DNA of 64,000 nucleotides. Source: Brienomyrus brachyistius (taxonomy: Eukaryota; Chordata; Actinopteri; Osteoglossiformes; Mormyridae). This document shows positions 56,190 to 64,000 of the stretch, one piece after another. Position 1 is the first letter of the stretch. The number at the start of each line of letters is the position of its first letter. The position numbers and the translations under genes were made by a program. Location of the stretch: assembly GCF_023856365.1 (NCBI RefSeq), contig NC_064536.1, positions 36,386,776-36,450,775 on the forward strand, in the 5' to 3' direction. The notes under the pieces were generated by a model. It saw nothing but the letters and a program-made list of their open reading frames with translations, ran no database searches and was not told the origin of the DNA.

Positions 56190-56520
56190 AGCCAATGAAA
56201 CAAGAGAAGACTGCGTGTAACCTTGTTGAAAGGGGGCCTTTGGATCTCTGGGCCCAGGGACCGGTCTGCCCTGGTGGGGCCGGCCGCCGGCGGAGCTTGC
56301 GGGCTCGCCACCACGGCCCCCTGGGGCTCCTGCACTGTGGCTGCCGGATGATCTCCCTCCAGAGCTCTCCTCTGCCCTTCTCTGGGTGGGGGCTGCAGTT
56401 CTCCCTGCGGTGGTCCTCTGGGGGCTCCCATTCCCTGGGGGGCCTCTGGATGTCTGGGGCCCGGGTCTCCTCCATGCCTGCTTCATGTCCTGGGGGGCGG
56501 GGCTGTGGCTCCCCATACAC
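56190..56520. other. GC-rich segment of unknown nature
   Basis: Rich in CTGGGG/CCCTGG phrases on the plus strand, open in several frames on both strands (for example minus 56663-56163). Composition explains the open frames; no domain recognised. Confidence 0.35.
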
Positions 56521-56554
56521 ACTACTAGACATTTATATGGAGAAACCTTATGAA

Positions 56555-56665
56555 TACCAGCGCGCTCACACACACAGGTGTGCACACAGGTGTACAAACA
56601 GGTACTCACAGACACACACAAGTGTACAAACAGGTGTACAAACAGGTACTCACAGACACACACTG
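56555..56665. repeat. CA-rich tandem tract
   Basis: Repeated ACAGGTGTACAAACAGGTAC and TCACAGACACACAC phrases. Confidence 0.75.
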
Positions 56666-56836
56666 TCTTGTTCGACTGTTGCTTCTAAACATATAATGCA
56701 ATACTAGTTATATGTATTAGTTATTGTTCAATAACATTTAATGTTCATTGTGATTCGTAGAGATGTTGGTTATTGTTTTCTCTTTTCAGCAAATATTAAA
56801 GCAGACTATCTGTGTTTTTTTCACCTTTTTTCTCTA

Positions 56837-57870
56837 TTAGAGTCAGTCAGAGTCAGAGTTTTATTGTCAATTCCTTTATATGTACTAGCCATATAAAGGT
56901 ATCGAGATTACGTTTCTCACTATCCCTTGCGTACGATAGACAAACAATACAGGATGGGACGAACCATGAAGTGCACAGAACAACAACATAACAAGAACGT
57001 ATAACATTTTTTTTTTTTTTTTTACGGTATGTAATCAGGGAACAACATGTAAAGTGCATGTGAATTGAACTTGAGAAGACTTAAAGTCAGGGTCTGGCAG
57101 CAATGAGTTGTCAGTGCAAAGTCAATAGCAGCATTGATAGATAAAAATAAAAATAGCAGCAGGTTGTGCAATTTCCATATATGGAAGTCAGAGGATACAG
57201 GGTCCGAATTGTTTACTGTGGGGCTGGAAAGAAGAGGAGTTCAACATCCTGACGGCTTGGTGGACAAAGCTGTTAGTGAGTCTGGTGGTACGGGAGCAGA
57301 GACTCCTGTACCTCCTTCCAGAGGGCAGGAGGTTGAACAATCTGTGTGCAGGGTGACTGGCATCACTTGCAATTGTGGTTGCTTTCCGGAGCAGGCGAAT
57401 GGTGTATATGTCTTTCAGGGAGGGGAGTGATGTGCCAATGACCTTCTCCGCTGTGTTCACTATGCGCTGTAGGGCCTTTCTGTTATAGTCAGTGCAGCTT
57501 CCGCCCCACACAGTGATACAGCTGGAGATGATGCTCTCAGTGGTTCCTCTGTAGAATGTGGTCATGATGGGTGGTGGGGCACCTGCTCGTTTGAGTTTCC
57601 GCAGAAAGTAGAGGCGCTGCTGAGCTTTCTTTACCAGTGATGCAGTGTTGGTGGTCCAGGAGAGGTCCTCACAGATGTGCACCCCTAGGAATTTGGTGCT
57701 GCTCACTCTTTCCACAGCAGCACCATCGATGATCAGTGGCCGGTATTGGGTGTGGCCTCTCTGGAAGTTGATAATCTCCTTGGTCTTGCTGACATTCAGA
57801 AGGAGATTGTTGTTCTTGCACCACGTGGTCAGAAAATTGGCCTCTTCCCTGTAGTGAGTCTCGTCACCCT
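56837..57870 (-). mobile_element. LINE 3' region (RT C-terminal and 3' UTR)
   Basis: Minus frame 57715-57188 reads VSSTKFLGVHICEDLSWTTN, KKAQQRLYFLRKLKRAG, TESIISSCITVWGGSC, NLLPSGRRYRSL, the conserved C-terminus of L2/CR1/Rex-group LINEs, almost without damage. It ends with a 3' UTR that includes GAGTTTTATTGTCAATTCCT-like text near 56850. It is 5' truncated near 57870. Confidence 0.85.
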
Positions 57871-57919
57871 TCTCCCTTTTCTCCTTTTCCCCCTCTCTCT
57901 CCCTCTACTTCCCTTGAGG

Positions 57920-57945
57920 AAATAAATAAATAAATAAATACATTT
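57920..57945. repeat. (AAAT)n microsatellite
   Basis: Short run of AAATAAAT. Confidence 0.8.
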
Positions 57946-58698
57946 TAAAAATAGATCACATCGTAGGCCTATTTGTGATCAATTTCCCTTGTAGCTTACT
58001 CAAAGAACTCAAGTAAATTAGTTAAACAGGATCTACCTCTCCTAAATCCATGTTATCTATCCCTCAGAATGTTATTTGAATCCAAGTAATGTACCATTTT
58101 CACTTGGATTATAGTTTCCATTATTTTTCCAGTAATGCTAGTTAAACTGATTGGCCTATAGTTTGCTGGATTATTTCTATCTACTTCTATGGGTGTTATA
58201 TTACCACGCTTCCAAGCAGAAGGTACTGTTGTATTCCTCCTGTACTCCGTACTAAGAGGTATATACTTCCACCAATAACTACAGACTCACATTCGAGCTC
58301 TTGCTCCGAACAGTGCTTTTTCTTTATTTCTTGATCTCCACTTCCGTTCCTCCAATTCCCATAATACCTTTCCAACCACCTGACACATGGCACATCATCC
58401 GTGGACATGACAGGTACCACACCAGCAGATAACGATCATTAAACTCATTTACTATATCAATTTTCATTTCCAATTATAAGGCCCTTACTATCCTGCAAAT
58501 TAGTGATTTCAGCTCTCAGAGTTCTTTTGGAGTTAAAATATTGGAAGAGACGTTTAATGTTATTCTTAGCCTCCAATGCAATCTTCCTTTGTATATTCCT
58601 CTTGGGGAGTCCAATGTTATTTTTTACCACTGTAGACTTAGATACTCCTGCTTTATTTTGAAATCATTAATTATTTTCCTTTTGTGGAAGAGAGTCCT

Positions 58699-58830
58699 TT
58701 TCCATCCATCCATCCATCTATTTTCCAAACCGCTTATCCTACTAGGTCGCGGGGGGTCCGGAGCCTATCCTGGTAGCAATGGGCACGAAGCAGGGAACAA
58801 CCCAGGATGGGGGGCCAGCCCATCGCAGGA
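58699..58830 (-). mobile_element. SINE family A fragment inside LINE copy C
   Basis: Tail and part of the body (CATCCATCCATCTATTTTCC, CCAAACCGCTTATCCTACTA, GCCAGCCCATCGCAGG). The bases GAGAGTCCTTTTCC on both sides (58689 and 58827) are a target duplication of about 14 bp. Confidence 0.85.
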
Positions 58831-58995
58831 GAGTCCTTTTCCTCCTGACTTGATTCTTAACTTCCATAGTGAACCACCTTGGTTACAGTTTGCTAGATTT
58901 AATTTGACTGGAGGGGGTTTGGAAAATGGATGGATAGTAATATTATTTTGCAGATTTAGATTAATATGAATAGTATTACATAATTATGATACAGT

Positions 58996-59130
58996 AAGGG
59001 GGCGGCATGGTGGTGCAGTGGTTAGTACTGTTGCCTCACACCTCTGGGACCTGGGTTTGAGTCTCCGCCTGGGTCACATGTGCGTGGAGTTTGCAAACCC
59101 CCAGTGGTTTGTAAAATAGATGGATGGATG
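58996..59130 (+). mobile_element. SINE family A fragment with internal deletion
   Basis: Head GGGGGCGGCATGGTGGTGCA, GGGTTTGAGTCTCC, body start GTGGAGTTTGCA, then a jump to a GGATGGATGG tail. Confidence 0.8.
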
Positions 59131-60065
59131 GATAGTTTGGCTGGAAACAGGTATGAAGTCCTCTTGCACTTGTGCTCGTCAGACACTAAAATTAACCTCA
59201 AATTTATCCATGTTATGATCACTACCATCCAGTGGTTCTAAAACCTCTAATTTTCCAATCCTATCCTGGTTATTAGAGAACACAAGATCAAGAAGGGCTT
59301 CTCCCGATAGGGGTATTAACATACTGAGTAAAAATACAATCCTGTACTAATTCCACCATCTCAAGTTCATTTACAGAAGAGCCAGAGACTGTGTCCCACT
59401 GTATCCCAGGTAAATTAAAATCACCCATAACCACCACATAATTTTCATTACTCATAATCCTGATATCATATAACATTCTGCTTTCCTCTGCAGCTACATT
59501 AGATGCTCTATAACAAACCCTGACAATTAGGCCATTTGAGATTTTATCATCTAGTTTTATCCATACAGCTTCTGTACTTTTATTTTTTATCAGTGAGCTC
59601 CCTTGCCTACAAGTTTTCTTTTACGTATACTGCAACACCACCTCCCTTCCTGCCTATCCGGTCTCTACGGAACAACGTATAATCATCCATATTATATTCT
59701 TCTCAATCATTGTCACTCATCCACGTTTCTTATTCATATAATATGGCAAGAGTCTGATAAAATAAAAGGCTGTAAATCATGAATTTTGTTTCTAATACTC
59801 CTAGCATTTAAATTCAGACCGCAAAGGGGTAGGCCTTTTACAGTGTCCATTTTTAATATTAATTGGGGCTTTCCGTCTCTCCCCACCTAAATTCTTAACT
59901 AACCTCCCTGCCCCCCTAGTCCCTAGTTTAAACATGCCTGAACTACTCTACACATACGCCTCCCCAATACACTGGTTCCCCTCTGGTTCAGATGCAACCC
60001 GTCTGGCTTTAACAGGTCCTACCTGTTCCACAAGGTCTTCCATTTCCCCATCTCCCCTTTGGGGA

Positions 60066-60290
60066 GTCAGCGTGTGGCTCAGTGGGCTAAGCCTGTGTCC
60101 TTGTAATCGGAAGGTCGCACGTCCGAACCCAGCCTCAGCACGGCTGTGGGTCCTTGAGCAAGACCCTTAACCCCCAGCTCCCTGGGCGCCACTACGGGTG
60201 GCTGCCCTTTGTGGTCAACTTACTCCGCAAAGAGCAAGTTGAGGGAGGCGTAAAGATACTTTTATTGATCCCCTGTAGGGAAATTCTCCT
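60066..60290 (+). mobile_element. SINE family B, full length, inserted in LINE ORF1
   Basis: A box GTGTGGCTCAGTGGGCTAAG, B-box-like GTCCGAACCC, core TGGGTCCTTGAGCAAGACCC, and a 3' end with GAGCAAGTTGAGGGAGGCGT. It replaces about 50 bp of LINE sequence compared with copy B. Confidence 0.88.
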
Positions 60291-60308
60291 TATCTTAGCT
60301 AACTTAAT

Positions 60309-61010
60309 CTAGCTTGCACGTGGCATGGGAAGAATTCCAGAGAATACCACTGAGGATGTTCTGCTTCTGAACTTATCCACGACTTCTATAAATTGATCCT
60401 GCAGAACAGCCCTCCTGCCCTTTCCTATGTCATTGGTGCCAACATGCACCACGACCACTGGATCCACCCTGGCTGGGGCCAAAAGCCTGTCCACACGATT
60501 CAGAAGGTCCCCTACCTGGGCACCAGGCAGGCAAGACACCGTACGGGACCCTCTTTCACGGGTGCACACATAACTATCTACACCTCTAATAACTGAATCC
60601 CCTAATACCACAACCTCCCTCTTCCTGGGGGGAGGGGGCTTCTCGGTGGCCAAGGACTCACCTGCCTCCCTAGTCTCTTCCAGCTCTAAAGCCGGAAGCA
60701 CCTGAAAGCAGTTAGACACTGCCACTTCAGGTGATGCTGCTTCTGTGAACTGTGTACGCCCTTTTCTGTGTCTATGACCTACGTTCACCCAGCTCTCTCA
60801 ACCTGCCTGTTCATCATTCTCCCCCCTCCCCGCTTGTGGCGTACACACCATCTCCCTAAAACGTATATTAACTCTCTCCTTTAACCCCTTGTTGTGTCGG
60901 ATGAGAGCCAGTTGCTCCTCTAGGTCACGAACCTTGACCATGAGTGAGTCCACTAACTTACATCGCATAGCAGATGAAGTCCCACTGGATGCAAACATCC
61001 AGAAGGGCAA
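60309..61010 (-). pseudogene. LINE ORF1 (esterase type), cut by SINE, with shared TGA
   Basis: Homologue of 20020-20826: coiled-coil-like start (61010-60798), in-frame TGA at 60798-60800, then the SGNH part with VLGDSVIRG and HVGTNDIG. It ends after ILPMP because of point changes and the SINE, so the third catalytic block is lost. The role is as in copy B. Confidence 0.8.
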
Positions 61011-61014
61011 ACAT

Positions 61015-62057
61015 CTCGCAAACGCAACACTGAGCTGGCCCCATGATTACCTAACTCACTATGACCCTGCCCTTTATTCCCAGCCCAGTATATTAATATA
61101 GCATATTTAACTTTCAGTTGATCTAATTACTGTAGTTAAAATAAAGTGCCGAGTACAATAAAACACTAAAATTAACACTTGCGTTAAAACTGAACTTTTT
61201 AAATTATCCGACACCGTCAGAGAACTTTTGAAATTAAACTTTTAAAATAACCAAATTAACGATTACCTACCATATACGGGGGGTCATTAAACTACAGTGT
61301 GCTTCACAGAGCAGCGAAATGAGTGAAGCTGTACAGACGAATGTGCATTATTTCAGTAAAATGAAGATATCGGCTGGAGCAAAGCTCTCCTCTGTGTCTG
61401 GTTATAACAAAAATGTGTCTATAAGCCAACAGGAGGCTTCGTATCCATGCAACCAGGAAGAGGTTCTTGTGGTTTCTCTTTCCCAGAAGCGCTTGTGTAG
61501 ATCTTCAGATTCAGTCTTTATTGCAACGTCGAAGTTACAACTAAGCCTGGACACCCTGCAGGAAATTTCACAGAAAATATCATGTATTGCTATACCGCCT
61601 ACTGGTTTACACTGATTTTTATCCATTTTTTTATGTTTTGCTCATCACTTAAGCATCATCTTTCCTTCAACCATTCACCATCATTGTTTTCTCCCTTGAT
61701 CCACACCCCCAGATAAGGTTGTGAATCATTTATGTTTACTGATTGGCCCCTCAGCTGAACATAATTGTGATGCGACAATCTGCTAGGTTTTTGTAAAATA
61801 CTCAACTCTTGGCGAACTCAGCTTTTTCCCTTCTGTTCAGTAGCAAATCTTGGCAGCTTCAGCTGGCTACATGTCGCTTAGCTACAGGGTTGATATGTTT
61901 ACTCTTCAATACAGTGATAAGTTGCAGAGCTAATCAAGGTGGACGTTCATACCACCAGGACTAAAATAAGCCAACAGAAGGTTAACATACGGTGCAGACA
62001 CTAATTTGATCATATTGTAATTACATCATGCGTATTTGCTTTTGATAATATCCTAAG
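61015..62057 (-). repeat. 5' UTR of LINE copy C
   Basis: Conserved with 20830-21907, no conserved frame. Confidence 0.75.
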
Positions 62058-63391
62058 TGTGGCGTTTTTAAGGGAGGAAGCAGCGAGGGATACGGAAATG
62101 GACAAGCCGACTACGCCACTCTGGGAATTTCACCCAGAGAATTAAAATTCAGGAGTGGCAAGCCACTCCAATATAAAAGGACACAGATTCGTAATCACCA
62201 CCGGTGAGACGTGAAAACCATGAACACTCCCTTTATTAGGCTGCTGTTTAGTTCGCACTCAAGGAAAAAGAAACCGAATGTGGCCTAGCGATCTATAATA
62301 CCCCTTTTTTTCCCCTATGAGTAGCCGACTACGCCACCCCAGGGACACTGCCCTGGGGACCCTAACACCCCAACCCTCAAAACAGCACACAGGTTCGAAT
62401 CACCGGAAAGGGCCAGAGACGCGAGCCAGTAAAAGTTATTTGTTTTATTACATTCAATGCAAAGGTTCAGTAGTCCACACCATAAATCTAAAACCCCGTA
62501 GGCGCCCAATCCCTGCCATCAACCCCGCACCCAGCGTAGTACACCAACACCGGTGACTTTACAGCACACGCACACGGGTGACGTCCACCATACACCAGGC
62601 GGGTGCTGCGCAAGGCTACTAGCCCTGAAACACAGATGAGGGAACAAGACACCAGGTTAGTAGGGTACTGCCGCTTTCCATTACCCCGCTAGGCCTGCTT
62701 AACCGCCCCCAAGATAAATACAAAATCACAATCAAAATAAATTAACAAACCAAGGCACACAAATAATTAATACATGCAATAAAATAAAGCATACCAAAAC
62801 AACCAAAATACAAAATCTTGAGGCAGTATATGCATGGACTAGATGCCGCAATCGGCAGCGGAATAGCAGCACTCCGAGCAACTCCTGGCACCAAAGTCCC
62901 GCTCTGGCCACCCCACGAATCCACGTTCTCCACAGGATGCACAGATGTCGATCACTGGTAACCAGACAGACAAAACAGCGGCGAGGTCCACGTTCCCCAG
63001 TAAACCTGCAATATATTAAAATACTTACAGGCCACGCTAACAACTAAATACCGCGCTAATCTCCCCGATATACATACCACCAACCGGAAGACTTAAACCA
63101 CTGCTGGGGCTGCCTTCACCACCTCCCCAACAGCAACAGGACGCAACTCCCCAGCGGCATGCATTTCCCCAACCATGCGATCAGTATACCGCAACCAATG
63201 GCTAAGGGATGGTTACGGAAACCAATTAACCCCCTGCCCACTCACAGCACAGCTGCTGCTTCCACCGCCAGCAACAGGAACTGCGTCAGCACCATACCTA
63301 ACCGAATCCACCCTTTATATAGCGCTAAGCCCCACCCAAAACACAGGGGAACCAATAGGGCAAAGGGATCAATTTTCCCCACTTGGCTACA
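62058..63391 (-). repeat. 3' LTR of a second Ty3/gypsy element (boundaries tentative)
   Basis: Minus strand: starts TGTAGCCAAGTGGGG directly after a purine tract and would end ...ACGCCACA at 62058, against the LINE copy C 5' end. 1334 bp if correct. Inside, two similar segments (62100-62230 and 62320-62450) each begin GCCGACTACGCCAC and continue through CGAATCACC / CGTAATCACC phrases to TTTATTA, so the end may be duplicated or two LTR ends are joined. Confidence 0.55.
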
Positions 63392-63405
63392 TTCCACCCC
63401 CGCCC
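63392..63405 (-). promoter_or_regulatory. Polypurine tract of the second gypsy element
   Basis: Minus-strand GGGCGGGGGTGGAA next to the LTR start. Confidence 0.6.
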
Positions 63406-63454
63406 TTTGCATTGTCGCCCCGGCAATGAACAATACTAACCCTGGAAAGACTGG

Positions 63455-64000
63455 TCAACTCCAAGGTCGAAACAACCCCGTCACTGACTGCAAACTAACA
63501 TCGGGTGGCCCACCCGGATCATTCACTGGGGCCCCTGCTGCCCGTGGCAAATGATGAATGTTAGAGTGCTGTCCAGCAGTAGGCCGAGTGGTCCTTCGTA
63601 CAGCTCCCCTACCTGGCACCCCCCCAGAGACACTACCTGAAGTCAGCGGGGGAACTCCCTCCCCTCCTACTTGCCTACCAATCACCGAGGACCCAGTAGC
63701 ACCTAACCCTACTAACTCCACAGGCGCTCCTGGGGCCTCAACCATCCGCAGACACCAGTCCCCCATCTCAACTTCCCTCTCTAAAGGGGAAGAAACCACT
63801 TCCTCCTCAGGAATCTCCACAGGGGCACCTACCCCGGGTTCTGCTTGGACTTGGGCCTTCAAAAGACTGCGATGTACCTGCCTAGTCTTAGTCAAATCTT
63901 CAACTGGTGCAATTGTATATACCGAGCCACCCTCTCGTGGGGCTCGCACCACCTGATACAACTTTGAACTCCACACATCTTGAATTTTATGCCTGCCCCT
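63455..64000 (-). CDS. pol: Gypsy pol C-terminus (integrase end), runs off the window
   Basis: The frame enters from the right edge (KIQDVWSSKLYQVV) and has the C-terminal integrase subdomain with VYTIAPVEDLTKTRQVHRSLL, then a Gly/Val/Pro-rich tail. It stops at 63455-63457. The catalytic core lies outside the window. Intact as far as visible. It belongs to a different gypsy lineage from the element at 3.2-9.8 kb. Confidence 0.8.
   Translation of the reverse strand, partial: RGRHKIQDVWSSKLYQVVRAPREGGSVYTIAPVEDLTKTRQVHRSLLKAQVQAEPGVGAPVEIPEEEVVSSPLEREVEMGDWCLRMVEAPGAPVELVGLGATGSSVIGRQVGGEGVPPLTSGSVSGGVPGRGAVRRTTRPTAGQHSNIHHLPRAAGAPVNDPGGPPDVSLQSVTGLFRPWS

Larger units (their letters stand above)
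57950..62057 (-). mobile_element. CR1-like LINE copy C, long, interrupted by SINEs
   Basis: 5' end at 62057, reading leftward: 5' UTR (62057-61015), ORF1 (61010 onward), endonuclease start (59476-59288, VVMGDFNLPGIQWD), then endonuclease/linker and the beginning of RT down to about 57950 (the same NYRPISLT-type text as at 1-300, decayed). Insertions: SINE family B at 60066-60290, and family A fragments at 58996-59130 and 58699-58830. It matches copy B collinearly. The 3' part of RT is missing. Confidence 0.85.

Noticed and set aside
56163..56663. Pro/Gly-rich minus frame of 166 codons
   Set aside because: GC-rich low-complexity segment and CA-rich tract; open in several frames, no domain.
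60066..60140. Functional tRNA gene
   Set aside because: Only the pol III box-like head of a SINE; the cloverleaf is not maintained and the sequence continues into the SINE body.
61319..61615. 98-codon plus frame in the LINE 5' UTR
   Set aside because: The same stretch in copy B (21150-21440) has frame-breaking differences, so it is not conserved as coding.

Overview
The window reads as nuclear DNA of a teleost fish. It has large introns, very low gene density, tRNA-derived SINEs of a kind common in fishes, CR1/L2-type LINEs, Tc1 and hAT remnants, and one immunoglobulin-type immune receptor gene. The SINE consensus suggests a basal teleost, but that is only an impression. Nothing bacterial is present. 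Most of the sequence is layered mobile DNA, and most long open frames are accidental.

Region by region. 1-1.1 kb: the endonuclease-RT part of a CR1-like LINE (minus). 3.2-9.8 kb: a complete and apparently intact Ty3/gypsy element with 826/821-bp LTRs, a GTAC target duplication, a tRNA-Leu-type primer site, gag, pol and a well-formed -1 frameshift signal. 9.9-14.4 kb: a solo LTR, a copy of an immune-receptor 5' flank (minus), SINEs and an ~83-bp minisatellite. 14.8-17.0 kb: a CpG-rich promoter-like block with three NRF1-type palindromes, between a small minus-strand exon candidate and an uncharacterised 217-codon ORF (plus). 17.8-25.9 kb: a possible LTR, two LINE fragments and a decayed endogenous retrovirus (minus). 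26.0-37.9 kb: a five-exon inhibitory Ig-superfamily receptor gene (plus), its introns filled with repeats. 38-53 kb: LINE, SINE, Tc1, hAT, MITE and retroviral relics plus a 42-bp minisatellite. 53.4-55.6 kb: a short-LTR element carrying a 574-codon Pro/Ala-rich frame. 56.8-62.1 kb: LINEs, including a long CR1-like copy with SINEs nested in it. 62.1-64 kb: the 3' end of a second gypsy element (minus), running off the window.

How the parts work together. The only convincing host gene is the Ig receptor. Its leader, V-domain, TM/stalk, linker and ITIM-tail exons are compatible in splice phase and sum to 642 nt (213 aa plus stop). A 50-nt candidate exon between the TM and linker exons would remove the ITIM tail if spliced in. 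The gypsy element has every cis and coding part expected of an autonomous retrotransposon. The 217-codon ORF at 16.4 kb and the Pro/Ala-rich LTR element at 53.4 kb are the best candidates for something undescribed.
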